Shown here: piece by piece, positions 8,469 to 17,358 of the stretch
Layout of the letters: each line of letters starts with the position of its first letter
How positions within the stretch are numbered: the first letter of the stretch is position 1
Origin: an uncultured Chitinophagaceae bacterium
Lineage (GTDB): Bacteria > Bacteroidota > Bacteroidia > Chitinophagales > Chitinophagaceae
Assembly: GCA_903883945.1 (NCBI GenBank)
Contig: CAISCV010000051.1
Location: forward strand, 31,835-95,834
DNA: 64,000 bases
Reading direction: 5' to 3'
The notes under the pieces: model-generated
The model's input: only the letters and a program-made list of their open reading frames with translations
Databases searched by the model: none
Told to the model about the DNA's origin: nothing
Made by a program: the position numbers and the translations under genes

Positions 8469-9224
8469 TTATATGGTTACGCCCACACTTTTGATGGCGT
8501 CACTCAATTCTTTCATCAATGTAAAATCTTTTTCTATTGCATTGCCAACAACTATCACATCGGCACCTGCTTTACAGTTAAGGTAAGCTTTCTCGGGGGT
8601 TGTAATACCACCACCAACAATCAATGGGCTTTCTATGTGGCTTGCCACTGTTTGTATCATAGCCTCTGTAATTGGTTTTTTGGCACCACTACCGGCATCC
8701 ATATAAATGAGCTTCATACCCAACATTTCGCCTGCCATAGCTGTACACATCGCTATCTCATTTTTATCAGCGGGAATCGGGCTAGCATTCGAAATATAAG
8801 AAACTGTCGTTGGTGCACCCCCATCAATAACCATATACCCCGTAGGCATTATCTCCAAGCCACTCTTTTTTACGTAAGGGGCAGAGATTACGTGCTGACC
8901 AATCAGCAATTCGGGGTTACGACCAGAAATGAGTGACAAATACAATAATGCGTCGGCATAACGGCTTACTTGCGAAGGAGAACCAGGAAAAAGTACCACA
9001 GGAATATCACAATTGGCTTTAATCTGTTGGATACATTCATCTAAATGATTGGAGATAACCAAGCTACCTCCTACAAAGAAATAATCAACCATCGCATCAA
9101 TACCAAGCGAAACCAATTGATCAATACTTTGAGGAGTAACTTTATCGGGGTCAATTAAAACAGCGAAAGATTTTTTCCCTTGCTTTTTATTCTCCGTAAA
9201 TGTTTTATACAAGGCTTGCTTCAT
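8469..9224 (-). CDS. Geranylgeranylglyceryl phosphate synthase family (PcrB-like)
   Basis: A 251-residue TIM-barrel prenyltransferase. GGGP synthases join a polyprenyl diphosphate to glycerol-1-phosphate through an ether bond. The family landmarks are visible: FAVLIDPDK near residue 25, FVGGS near 51, LFPGSPSQ near 79, the YMDAGSGA segment and the phosphate-binding VGGGITTPE with VVVGNAIEKD near the C-terminus. Length fits the bacterial group II enzymes found in Bacteroidetes. With the UbiA-type gene at 36180 it may feed ether-lipid synthesis. Prenyl chain length cannot be read from the sequence alone. Confidence 0.9.
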   Translation of the reverse strand: MKQALYKTFTENKKQGKKSFAVLIDPDKVTPQSIDQLVSLGIDAMVDYFFVGGSLVISNHLDECIQQIKANCDIPVVLFPGSPSQVSRYADALLYLSLISGRNPELLIGQHVISAPYVKKSGLEIMPTGYMVIDGGAPTTVSYISNASPIPADKNEIAMCTAMAGEMLGMKLIYMDAGSGAKKPITEAMIQTVASHIESPLIVGGGITTPEKAYLNCKAGADVIVVGNAIEKDFTLMKELSDAIKSVGVTI

Positions 9225-9452
9225 GCAATGTTTTGTAATTAATTAGTGCAAAAATGCAAAAAAGAAATGGGTAATCTGACTTTATTTTAAAATATTATTT
9301 TACTAGATAGATAAACCATTGTCTATGCTGCACCCTGCAATATAAAAAAGCTTTTGAAACAAGAAGAAAATACTTTGTTTATTGTTCAATTTCTCTTAAG
9401 AAAGTGCTTGAAGAGTGCATTTTTGTAACCCCCTATTTATAATAAAATGCTA

Positions 9453-11123
9453 CTACCGCTTTTTCCTTTGTTCTAGTACAAAGGCTTCAAACTGTTGTAA
9501 AGAAAAACTACTCAGGTTTTGTGGGGCAGATAACCCTGCTTTTTGCGCCACCAAAACGCCATATCTGCAATCGGCATATCCTTCAATACTATGTGCATCG
9601 GGGTTGATGGACAGCAGTACATTTTTATCTAATGCCGCACGCACCCAACGCCAATCTATATCCAAACGACGGGGGTGTGCATTTATTTCTATCACCACAT
9701 TATTAGCCGCACAAGCATCTATTATCTTCTGATGATTTACGGGATACCCATTTCTACTTAACAATAATCTTCCTGTTAAATGACCCAAGATAGACGTATA
9801 CGGGTTTTCTATGGCAGTAATAAGGCGCATCATCGCCTTCTCTTCCGTCATTTTTAAATTGGAATGGATAGAAGCAATCACTACATCAAACCGTTCTAGT
9901 ATATCTTTCTCATAATCCAAGCTCCCATCATTCAAAATATCACTCTCAATACTTTTAAATATTTTAAAAGGCGCAAGCTGCGCATTTATCTCCTCTATTT
10001 GCTGGTGCTGTGCTAATACTTTTTCTTCATACAATCCCTGTGCGTAGAAAGCAGTTTTAGAGTGATCACTTATCACCAGATATTCATACCCCTTTTCTAT
10101 TGCCGCCGCAGCCATTTCTTCTAGGGTATTGTTGCCATCACTCCATTTGCTATGACTATGTATAATACCCTTGATGTCTTTTGTTTGAATAAGGGCTGGT
10201 AAACAATTTTCTTTTGCTTGCGCAATTACAACGGAGTCCTCCCGCAAATAAGGTGGTATAAAGGCCATGTTATTCGATGAAAAGATGGCCTCCTCAATTG
10301 AGTAAGTTCCTTCATTTAACCCAATGGTTGTCTTCCACACCTCTAAGAATTCCTCACTACAACTAGTTTCGAACAATTTCGTAGCAATAGCAGTGGTTTC
10401 TACGGCATAAAAGCCAAGTGTTACATTCTCTTGTCCCACTACAGAAACGTATTGGTCTTTATCATCTACCAAAGTATATCCATTTTGAACAAAAAAAGAA
10501 GAGATTGTATGCTTGGGTGTAGTCGTTACCCAATCTAGCTTGTCTATAACTTCCATCTGCCGCCTAAACTGCCCTGTAAGATGAAATTGTGGGTTATTGA
10601 ATAACGCTTTTAGTTTGGCTTCTACATTAATAGCAAAGCTTTCTATCTGTTGGTACAAATAACTTCCCTGCGAACCCATATAAAACAAAATGCCTTCTTT
10701 TATATTTTGTTGGGTTTTCTCCCCGAAACCTTTATAAAGGGTAAGTCTGTTTTCTTCGCAAGCATACAATAGTTCACCCATTGTTTCTATCCCTAATTCT
10801 TTCCAAACAGTAAAGATTTTTTTCGGTCCTAATCCTTTTATGTTCATCATTTCCAATATACCGGCAGGTGTATTAGCAATATAATCATTCAATTGGGGTA
10901 GTTGGCCAGTTTCTAGTTGTACCAGTATCTTTTTGCCAATAGCATCTCCAATACCCCTCAATCCAAAGATCTTATCCTGAGGTAAATCTTTTAATTCTGT
11001 GGGTAGTTTCTCAATCGTAAAGGCAGCAATAGAATAGGTTTTAGATTTAAAACTATTTTCTCCGTGTATATCCATCAACTTCCCCAATAAGGAGAAATTA
11101 TCAGCAATCGCATTATTGGTCAT
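9453..11123 (-). CDS. polX: PolX-like protein: HhH/polymerase-X region plus PHP domain, polymerase site degenerate
   Basis: The N-terminal third has the beta-like helix-hairpin-helix repeats (RGIGDAIGKKI, IKGLGPKKI), the middle is the family-X polymerase region, and the C-terminal 250 residues are a PHP metal-dependent domain (IIHSHSKWSDG, VISDHSKTAF, ASIHSNLK, INPDAHSIEG). I start at the ATG at 11123 (MTNNAIADNFSLLG, about 556 residues); the track start at 11231 lies in the rpmA terminator. In the palm, the GSLRRGRETVGDVD-type motif reads GQFRRQMEVIDKLD. Lys therefore replaces one catalytic Asp, and the third Asp position also seems lost (LGFYAVE). The PHP nuclease looks intact. DNA repair role is inferred. 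Confidence 0.85.
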   Translation of the reverse strand: MTNNAIADNFSLLGKLMDIHGENSFKSKTYSIAAFTIEKLPTELKDLPQDKIFGLRGIGDAIGKKILVQLETGQLPQLNDYIANTPAGILEMMNIKGLGPKKIFTVWKELGIETMGELLYACEENRLTLYKGFGEKTQQNIKEGILFYMGSQGSYLYQQIESFAINVEAKLKALFNNPQFHLTGQFRRQMEVIDKLDWVTTTPKHTISSFFVQNGYTLVDDKDQYVSVVGQENVTLGFYAVETTAIATKLFETSCSEEFLEVWKTTIGLNEGTYSIEEAIFSSNNMAFIPPYLREDSVVIAQAKENCLPALIQTKDIKGIIHSHSKWSDGNNTLEEMAAAAIEKGYEYLVISDHSKTAFYAQGLYEEKVLAQHQQIEEINAQLAPFKIFKSIESDILNDGSLDYEKDILERFDVVIASIHSNLKMTEEKAMMRLITAIENPYTSILGHLTGRLLLSRNGYPVNHQKIIDACAANNVVIEINAHPRRLDIDWRWVRAALDKNVLLSINPDAHSIEGYADCRYGVLVAQKAGLSAPQNLSSFSLQQFEAFVLEQRKKR

Positions 11124-11229
11124 AATAAAATTATTTGTCAGCAAACTTAAAACAAAAAGCCCCGACATCAGTTGGAGCTTTAGAAACGGTATACTAGTAA
11201 TGTAGTTACTTTTTTGACGTGCTATAAAC

Positions 11230-11264
11230 AAGAATAGCGGTTGATTGAATCAACCGCTATTCTT
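11230..11264. terminator. Terminator hairpin after rpmA
   Basis: AAGAATAGCGGTTGATT and its complement form a 17-bp stem around one central base. It lies 19 nt after the rpmA stop on the minus strand, between the ribosomal operon and polX. Confidence 0.85.
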
Positions 11265-11282
11265 ACTATTAGTATAAAAAAA

Positions 11283-11555
11283 CTACTCAGCTATTGCTAC
11301 TTCAGGTGCAGCAACAGACACAATTGTTTTATCTTCCTTTGTTCTTCTGAAATGAACTAAACCATCTGTTAAGGCAAATAAAGTAAAGTCTTTTCCAAGA
11401 CCTACATTCTTACCGGGATGAAATTTAGTACCTCTTTGACGAATGATGATGTTACCAGAAATCGCTGGTTGACCACCAAATATTTTAACGCCCAAACGTT
11501 TGCTGTTTGAATCTCTTCCGTTTTTTACCGAGCCTTCCCCTTTCTTGTGTGCCAT
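11283..11555 (-). CDS. rpmA: 50S ribosomal protein L27
   Basis: A 90-residue protein starting [29 protein letters not shown], the highly conserved L27 N-terminus that reaches the peptidyl transferase centre. [13 protein letters not shown] is also canonical. The C-terminus has a short extra tail ([10 protein letters not shown]). It follows rplU in the usual rplU-rpmA order, with a strong hairpin after it. Confidence 0.97.
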   Translation of the reverse strand: MAHKKGEGSVKNGRDSNSKRLGVKIFGGQPAISGNIIIRQRGTKFHPGKNVGLGKDFTLFALTDGLVHFRRTKEDKTIVSVAAPEVAIAE

Positions 11556-11617
11556 CTTATTAAGATTTGAATATTTTAATATTTAATTGAACTGTCTATC
11601 TTTATTGAAACTGCTAA

Positions 11618-11923
11618 TTAAGCAATGCTTTCAATCACAATACGCGTATAATGCGTACGGTGTCCGTGTTTCTTACGGAAACCCTTCCTACGTTTCATTT
11701 TAAAAGCTATCACCTTATCTCCTTGTACAAGGCTTTTAACGATTTCTGCAGTCACAGTTGCTTTTACAGCTGCACCCGTTGTAAGAACTCCGTTATTGTC
11801 GACTAACAATACATCACTGAATTGTACCTTGTCGCCAGTGTTTCCTTCGATATGTGGAACAAACAAGTTATCACCTGCTTTTACCTTGAATTGCTGACCT
11901 GCTATTTTTACGATTGCTAACAT
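11618..11923 (-). CDS. rplU: 50S ribosomal protein L21
   Basis: A protein of about 101 residues, the normal L21 length, starting MLAIVKIAGQQFKVKAGD. The C-terminal KMKRRKGFRKKHGHRTHYT is the conserved RNA-binding signature. I place the start at 11923, not at the track start 11977, because the extra codons are not L21-like and overlap a promoter box (TACTTTTG on the minus strand, 11945-11952). It is the first gene of the rplU-rpmA operon. Confidence 0.96.
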   Translation of the reverse strand: MLAIVKIAGQQFKVKAGDNLFVPHIEGNTGDKVQFSDVLLVDNNGVLTTGAAVKATVTAEIVKSLVQGDKVIAFKMKRRKGFRKKHGHRTHYTRIVIESIA

Positions 11924-12047
11924 AATAAACCAAAATTTGGTCGGCAAAAGTAAGGGTATAACATCAAAGTAATACACATAAGTGCAAAAAAATCTTCCTT
12001 TTTTTTTATTAGTCCTGAAAGGGCGTGAAATTGGAAGGTGAAAATGT

Positions 12048-13349
12048 TTATTTAGCAGGTATTACCACGGTTTGGTAGGCCGTATCTGCACAGCCATTAC
12101 CCGTAACAATTAGCCTTACAGGATAGCTTTGCGTACCAGTACCTGTAGCACCTCGTTGGTATCTTGTTTCGGTAAAGGCGTTGAAGTCATTATCTGTTTT
12201 TCCGTTGCCGAAGTCCCAATAATAACCATTAATACCACCACCTCCAGCAGGTGAAATAGACGTGTTCTTAAAAGAAACCAACACATCAGTAGGATATTCT
12301 TTTACCCAAGTGAAGTCGAAAGCAGCCTTTGGCGTTGGACTAGGCCCTTTCGCATGAATAATTTTATGTACCGTATAAATAATCCTTCTATTTAGTATGA
12401 CCGTCATAATAACATCGTAGTCGTTCATATAATAAAAGGAATATTGCATTGGACTGCCTGTGGTATCGCCTGTACCGTTTGACCAATGCCACGAATAAAC
12501 CGAACCCGTAGGAACATTGGCAGCTGCTGGCGTAAAAACAAAATACTCGCCCGAGCAAGTATTATAAGACACTGCATCGAAACTGCCCGAAATGGAATAA
12601 GTGCCGGGTACATTTACACTCAAAGTAGTATCGGCTGTACAACCTGCGTCTGTAGTAATGGTAAGTTTAACAGTATAATTTACATCTTGAACCGCAGTTG
12701 GAAAAGCATGCCTAGTGAGTGCGGTAGCAATACTAGACGTTGTACCATCGCCCCAATTCCAATGGTAATTAATAATAGACCCATGGTTTACACTCGATGC
12801 ACTATTGAACGTTATATAATTGGGATTGTTTGAAAAATCGTTTTTAAACGAAAAAATGGCAACAGGTTTCAATTGTTGCCCCCACGCAGTTACCGCAATA
12901 GTGGTGGAGTAAATGATGGTACCATTACTGTTTTTGATATCCAATTGCACCACATAAGGGGCTGCCCTGTTATACCCGTGTTGTACCTCATTGCCCGTAT
13001 CTCCGTAACCATCTCCATAATACCAGTTTATACTTTCGGCACCCTTTATCTTAGAAGCATCTGCTTTAAAGGTAAATAGCTCTGTAGAAGGGTAGCAAGG
13101 AGAAGTCTTTGTAACGGTTACATTCAAATTTTCAAAAGTATAAACCGTAGTATCCCCTGTAACTGATACTGTTTTATTACCTATTATCGTATTGTTGTTA
13201 ATAATAGTCGTATCGTTTTTAGTACAAGAGTTTAAGGTAGAAACAAACAAAATAAACAAAGCAATGGCTAGGTGAACCCTTCTTTTATGATTAATATAAT
13301 TTACTTGTTTGTGCTTCATTGCTAACTTTTTCATTAAACCCTTTATCAT
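12048..13349 (-). CDS. PKD-domain lipoprotein
   Basis: A protein of about 433 residues with a lipoprotein signal (ALFILFVSTLNSC). Three PKD-like repeats are marked by WYYGDGYGD, HWNWGDGTTSS and YYWDFGNGKTD. PKD domains are Ig-like surface modules for binding or spacing, so it is probably anchored in the outer membrane. The track start is a TTG at 13355. The first ATG is at 13349, with alternatives at 13334 and 13319 that give a shorter signal n-region. It follows the homologous gene at 13356 with almost no gap, so the two are probably an operon from tandem duplication. No catalytic domain is visible. Confidence 0.8.
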   Translation of the reverse strand: MIKGLMKKLAMKHKQVNYINHKRRVHLAIALFILFVSTLNSCTKNDTTIINNNTIIGNKTVSVTGDTTVYTFENLNVTVTKTSPCYPSTELFTFKADASKIKGAESINWYYGDGYGDTGNEVQHGYNRAAPYVVQLDIKNSNGTIIYSTTIAVTAWGQQLKPVAIFSFKNDFSNNPNYITFNSASSVNHGSIINYHWNWGDGTTSSIATALTRHAFPTAVQDVNYTVKLTITTDAGCTADTTLSVNVPGTYSISGSFDAVSYNTCSGEYFVFTPAAANVPTGSVYSWHWSNGTGDTTGSPMQYSFYYMNDYDVIMTVILNRRIIYTVHKIIHAKGPSPTPKAAFDFTWVKEYPTDVLVSFKNTSISPAGGGGINGYYWDFGNGKTDNDFNAFTETRYQRGATGTGTQSYPVRLIVTGNGCADTAYQTVVIPAK

Positions 13350-13355
13350 TAACAA

Positions 13356-14657
13356 TTAGTAGGTGTACTGTCCAAAAATGGGGATAGTTATTACAGCAGA
13401 AGCGGTATCCTTGCAGCCACTATTACTCGTTACCACTAGTTGCACCTTATGTGTAGAAGTTGATTGTAATTTGCTGTAGCCTTGCGTTTCGTACGTATCA
13501 TTGGAGTTGGGATCAATCGAGACATCATCTATGGTCCACTTGCGCCCCAATATATACCCATGTGGAATATTTGATTGATCGTAGAAAGCCCATTTTACAT
13601 AACCAGAATCTTCATAAGCCGTATTCTTTAAAAAGAGCGCCACGGGCTTAATGTTTTGTCCGAAAGCGGTAACGCTTGTTCGAGGAGAAGAATATATTAT
13701 TTTACCATTCAGGCTGATATACATCGTAACGCCATAGTTATTCTGGTATGCATACGCATGGCTGATAGGATTACCTGAGGGCAGGTTGCTTACCGGAATA
13801 CCGCTTACATTATCCGAAAAGTCCCACAAATAAACCGCTCCTGCAGGAACATTGCTTGCAGTAGACGTAAACTGAATAGATTCAGCCGTACACACATTAG
13901 AACTAGAGGTAGTAAAGCTTCCCGAAATATTGGTATAAATTGCATTGATGGCTACCGGCACAATAGAGGTATCACTACAACCCCCACTAGAGGTTACAAT
14001 CAACTTCACCGGATACGTCATATCCTTTGAAAGCTGTGGAAAATTGTGCGGCAAATTGTCGCCACTTACCGAAATACCCGTAGTACTATCTCCCCAAACC
14101 CAATTAAACTTGGTAATAGTACCTCTAGGAACCGAAGAACCATTCCCATTAAAGTTAAGGTTGTTGGGATAGTTAATATCAAACAACTGCGCATAAAAAG
14201 AAGCATGCGGCGTAACTTGTTGCCCATAGGCCTGCACATTTACGGTTGTAACAGCCAGACTATTCTTTTTTGCATCGGTAATATTGAGTGTAACTGTATA
14301 ATAACCTGCATCCTGATAAATATTCCCTACAACATTGGTACTTGTTGCACCATTAACTGTGTGCCCATCGCCAAAGTCCCAGTTATAAAGCGCTCCAGAA
14401 GGAAGTCCGGTAGCGGTCGCACTAAAAGCAAATATCTCATTACTTGGATAGCATTGGTTGGTTCTGCTATACTTGATGGTGACATTGTTGGCAACAACGG
14501 TTATCGTATCCAAATAAGCCGACGTTGCTCCACCAACTACTTTAATGGTATCGGTAGTGCTACCCCCATTTGTGGTCGTATCGGCTGTTTTCTTACAAGA
14601 AGTAAAAAGCACGGTCAGAAACAAAACCAATGCGATGTATTTAAAAAGTATTTTCAT
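13356..14657 (-). CDS. PKD-domain lipoprotein, paralogue of the next gene
   Basis: About 433 residues from MKILFKYIALVLFLTVLFTSCKK, an ideal lipoprotein signal with lipobox LFTSC. The track start at 14687 adds ten residues that do not fit a signal peptide. PKD signatures are YNWDFGDGHT, NWVWGDSTTG and YLWDFSDN. The spacing of domains matches the downstream PKD lipoprotein, and both share a VTAFGQ/VTAWGQ-type linker (VTAFGQNIKPVALF). It leads a two-gene operon. Surface exposure is inferred; ligand unknown. Confidence 0.82.
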   Translation of the reverse strand: MKILFKYIALVLFLTVLFTSCKKTADTTTNGGSTTDTIKVVGGATSAYLDTITVVANNVTIKYSRTNQCYPSNEIFAFSATATGLPSGALYNWDFGDGHTVNGATSTNVVGNIYQDAGYYTVTLNITDAKKNSLAVTTVNVQAYGQQVTPHASFYAQLFDINYPNNLNFNGNGSSVPRGTITKFNWVWGDSTTGISVSGDNLPHNFPQLSKDMTYPVKLIVTSSGGCSDTSIVPVAINAIYTNISGSFTTSSSNVCTAESIQFTSTASNVPAGAVYLWDFSDNVSGIPVSNLPSGNPISHAYAYQNNYGVTMYISLNGKIIYSSPRTSVTAFGQNIKPVALFLKNTAYEDSGYVKWAFYDQSNIPHGYILGRKWTIDDVSIDPNSNDTYETQGYSKLQSTSTHKVQLVVTSNSGCKDTASAVITIPIFGQYTY

Positions 14658-14762
14658 TATATAAGTATCAAGTTCTGTTGTATACAAAAAGAAATAATCC
14701 TACAAAGATACCGGTAACACATTCCTCGCAAACCCCTCAAATGGGGGAATAACTTCTACACA

Positions 14763-14966
14763 CTATTTCTTTTTACAAGTATTGATGCGCAACAAAGCAT
14801 AGATCGGACAAAATTTCATTATCCCGGTAAACATAATCAAACCACCAATTATAATGGCAGCTTGTGCAAAACCATTGGTAATGGTGTGTGTAATAAACAA
14901 AGCCGAAATAATAAGGGCTATGATAATTCGGATGATGGCATCTATTTTTCCAACATTACAATTCAT
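14763..14966 (-). CDS. DUF2892/YgaP-like small membrane protein
   Basis: A 67-residue protein with the start MNCNVGKIDAIIRIIIALII, one Cys near the N-terminus, two transmembrane helices and the C-terminal FCPIYALLRINTCKK. This matches the DUF2892 inner-membrane family, also found as the membrane part of YgaP. Function is unknown. It stands alone, divergent from the PP2C gene. Confidence 0.85.
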   Translation of the reverse strand: MNCNVGKIDAIIRIIIALIISALFITHTITNGFAQAAIIIGGLIMFTGIMKFCPIYALLRINTCKKK

Positions 14967-15155
14967 AATTCTAATTTAATCAAACTTATAAAACGCAAAC
15001 TGCATTTAATACCGAGTATTTTCTACATTTTTGTATGTAAACGTAAAATATATCTATTTAGTGTTATGAAGGAATCTAAAAGAAATTTTTTACTTAAAAG
15101 GAACACTTATTTTTGAAGGCTATAATCCACAAAAAGTATAAATAAAAAACAATAA

Positions 15156-15917
15156 ATGAATCTTGTTATCGAGGCTATATCAGATAAAGGGGTTGTTAGA
15201 ACCACCAACGAAGACCTTGTTTTGGTGGGTAACGATACCCTTCGTAACACCGCCAAGCGTTACGAATTTGATTTTAGCACTTATGAACATCCCTTCATTA
15301 TTGCTGTTGCCGATGGATTGGGGGGGCATAAAAGCGGTGCTGTTGCCAGTGAATTTGTTATGCACAACATGGCTAAAGCCGTTAACCAGTTGCCGCTGAA
15401 TCTTACCAAGAATATTGTTAGAAGTTATTTTAATGCTACGTCCAAAACTATTCATGATTGCATTTTAGACGAAGGTAATGCCGACGAAAACAAGAAAGGA
15501 ATGGCATCTACTTTCTCGGGAGCGCTGTTTTATGGAAATAAAATCTATTTGTTGCACGTGGGCGATACACGCATTTATCATTACAATACGCACAAAAATC
15601 AATTAAACCGCTTATCCCGCGATCATTCTTTGCAAGAACTCAATGGCAATGATGGCGCCCTGAAGACTGCCATCGTAAATGCCTTTGGTGCCAATAAAGA
15701 CATCTTTATCGATTTTAATGAAATAACCCACAAGCTTCAAGATACCGATCTGTTGCTCATTTGTTCTGACGGACTCACCAAGGAACTTCCAGACGAGGAG
15801 ATTGCAAAACACCTAACCCTTCCAAATGGTTACCTGAAACTTGCAGAAGAAGCCAATAGACTAGGGGGCAACGATAATATTTCTCTGGCAGTGGTTAGGT
15901 ACATGAAATATTGGTAA
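15156..15917 (+). CDS. PP2C-family serine/threonine protein phosphatase
   Basis: A 253-residue soluble phosphatase of the PPM/PP2C family, which removes phosphate from Ser/Thr with two metal ions. Motifs in order: RTTNEDLV with the metal-binding Asp near residue 20, ADGLGGHKSG at 52-60, HVGDTRIY, ICSDGLT near 208 and GGNDNISLAVV near the C-terminus. It is complete and has no fused kinase or FHA domain. No partner kinase is adjacent. A TATTTTTG box at 15109-15116 may be its promoter. Confidence 0.92.
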   Translation: MNLVIEAISDKGVVRTTNEDLVLVGNDTLRNTAKRYEFDFSTYEHPFIIAVADGLGGHKSGAVASEFVMHNMAKAVNQLPLNLTKNIVRSYFNATSKTIHDCILDEGNADENKKGMASTFSGALFYGNKIYLLHVGDTRIYHYNTHKNQLNRLSRDHSLQELNGNDGALKTAIVNAFGANKDIFIDFNEITHKLQDTDLLLICSDGLTKELPDEEIAKHLTLPNGYLKLAEEANRLGGNDNISLAVVRYMKYW

Positions 15918-15974
15918 GCTAAATAAAATAAACACATTGGTACATAGGTAATCTGTTTTCCAACACAAAAAAAT

Positions 15975-16126
15975 AACACATAGGTACATAAGCACATAGT
16001 ACAGATAGAGTGAATTCAGAGGTTTTATCTAGGTGCTTTATGTTTCTATGTGTTAACCCCCTTTTTCACTAATAAATAATTGGGAATCATCTCTATGTGC
16101 ACTTTGTACCTATGTTTCTATGTGTA
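15975..16126. repeat. Heptamer-phased ACATAG-type inverted repeat
   Basis: The region holds runs phased by 7 bp: aacacat aggtaca taagcac atagtac on the left, and complementary ctaggtg ctttatg tttctat gtgttaa and ctatgtg cactttg tacctat on the right. It lies between the convergent PP2C and J-domain genes and could act as a bidirectional terminator. A single-sided relative is at 43407-43448. Confidence 0.65.
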
Positions 16127-16133
16127 AAAACCC

Positions 16134-16772
16134 TTACTTCACCAACAAATACATCGCCACACACAGCCCGATAGCTATTACCATGGCCAAGGCAAGTTTA
16201 TACCGGTTCCAATAGTGAAGCCTCTTTTGCAGCGTCGTATTCTCTTCAATCCTCATCTTCAACATTGCATCTTCTTGCACCAATAGCCACAAGCTTTCAT
16301 TCACTTTCAGCAGGCTTTCATAGGGCAATAGTTGTGTACAATAAAGCACAGCAGTAACCAATGTTGTAGTCAACTCCTTATCGTTGGCTTGTTGTATAAC
16401 GGTAAGATTATAGGCAGATAATATAGCCATTATCTGATCATAAAGCCCCTCTTCATTAATGCGGTAAGGGTCTAAAACCTTGGCAAAAGCAGCGAGGTTC
16501 TTCGCTTGTTCGGCAATCAATTCGGCGGTAACAACAGGTTGTGTTTTAAAGTCTTTGTAGAAGTGTTTGTAGTGATATTGTTGCCTCGTTTTACTATTCC
16601 CCAATACATCATAGGCGGCTTTTATGGCTCTAAATTGTTCTGCATAAACTTGGTTATCTCCCGCAACATCCGGATGATATTTCATGGCAAGCTTCCGATA
16701 GGCTTTCTTTATTTCTTCTGCCGATGCATTTGGAGAAACATGTAGGGTAGTATAATGATTTGTTTCAATCAA
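16134..16772 (-). CDS. DnaJ-domain membrane-anchored protein
   Basis: A 212-residue protein. Residues 5-70 are a J domain (YTTLHVSPNASAEEIKKAYRKLAMKYHPD) with the HPD motif at 33-35 needed to stimulate DnaK ATPase. The middle is helical with no zinc-finger or client-binding domain, so it is a type III J protein. The C-terminus is one hydrophobic helix (LALAMVIAIGLCVAMYLLV), a tail anchor. It probably recruits DnaK to the membrane for a specialised task. It is convergent with the PP2C gene. Confidence 0.88.
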   Translation of the reverse strand: MIETNHYTTLHVSPNASAEEIKKAYRKLAMKYHPDVAGDNQVYAEQFRAIKAAYDVLGNSKTRQQYHYKHFYKDFKTQPVVTAELIAEQAKNLAAFAKVLDPYRINEEGLYDQIMAILSAYNLTVIQQANDKELTTTLVTAVLYCTQLLPYESLLKVNESLWLLVQEDAMLKMRIEENTTLQKRLHYWNRYKLALAMVIAIGLCVAMYLLVK

Positions 16773-16845
16773 ATTGCGTTATTTAATTCACTCGAAAATA
16801 AGAAGGGGCTTTCATTAATTGCCAACTTTTTCCTTTAACACATGG

Positions 16846-17035
16846 TTAGATATCTTCTATCGTAAGAATGACGACACCCAGATTTTGAAAGGTTCCAGTA
16901 AAATAATAATTAAATCTCTCATTATCCAAGCTCATCGCTAACTCTGTGCCTTGAAAGAGCGGATCCGTTACTTTAAAACAATCCCCTACCGATTGCGAAA
17001 CCCAATGATAGTATCACTTTCATCAGCTTCTTGAC
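16846..17035 (-). pseudogene. C-terminal remnant of an unknown gene, frameshifted
   Basis: Read on the minus strand, an open stretch of about 52 codons ends VTDPLFQGTELAM...GVVILTIEDI and a stop at 16846-16848. Upstream (near 17005) the frame is broken, but a second frame gives EADESDTIIG, which joins sensibly to YHWVSQSVGD after a one-base shift. No start codon is present. It looks like the tail of a decayed gene. I do not recognise the family. Confidence 0.45.
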
Positions 17036-17096
17036 ATTACAAGGTTGCTGTTTTACGATACACCTACCATTGCTTTTGTCAACATTCTAAAGCTTT

Positions 17097-17276
17097 CAGT
17101 CTCGCAGTTAATCTTTGACTGCTAACAGTAAACGTTCCACTGCTAGCAGTTATTAGCTCACTGCAAACAGTAAATTATCTACTGTTAACAGTTATTCGTT
17201 TACTGCAAGCAGTAATTTGTATACTGTTAACAGTTATTCGTTCACTGCAAGCAGTAATTTGTATACTGCTAACAGT
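17097..17276. repeat. 21-bp-period palindrome array B (ACTG-N4-CAGT)
   Basis: Eight 12-bp palindromes of form ACTGYNNRCAGT start at 17118, 17139, 17160, 17181, 17202, 17223, 17244 and 17265, exactly 21 bp apart. They are separated by 9-bp AT-rich spacers. Examples are ACTGTTAACAGT and ACTGCTAGCAGT, both perfect palindromes. A degenerate ninth unit at 17097-17108 keeps the right half CAGT. Units 17181-17222 and 17223-17264 form a 42-bp duplication differing at one base. The array sits between the remnant at 16846 and the broken ORF at 17359. Confidence 0.95.
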
Positions 17277-17358
17277 TCCCCACCATACGCAAGATTTTTA
17301 TGAGAAATTTTTCATTAGAGGTCATTCAAAGTATTTATTCATTTTTAAAGATTAAAAT

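Noticed and set aside
11124-11231. Extended N-terminus of the PolX-like protein
   Set aside because: The extra codons run into the rpmA terminator hairpin and are not PolX-like.
12425-12833. ORFs inside the PKD lipoprotein gene on both strands
   Set aside because: They are shadows of the PKD coding sequence in other frames.
17097-17276. Array B as a CRISPR array
   Set aside because: Repeats are 12 bp and spacers 9 bp, spacers are partly repeated, and no cas genes are present.
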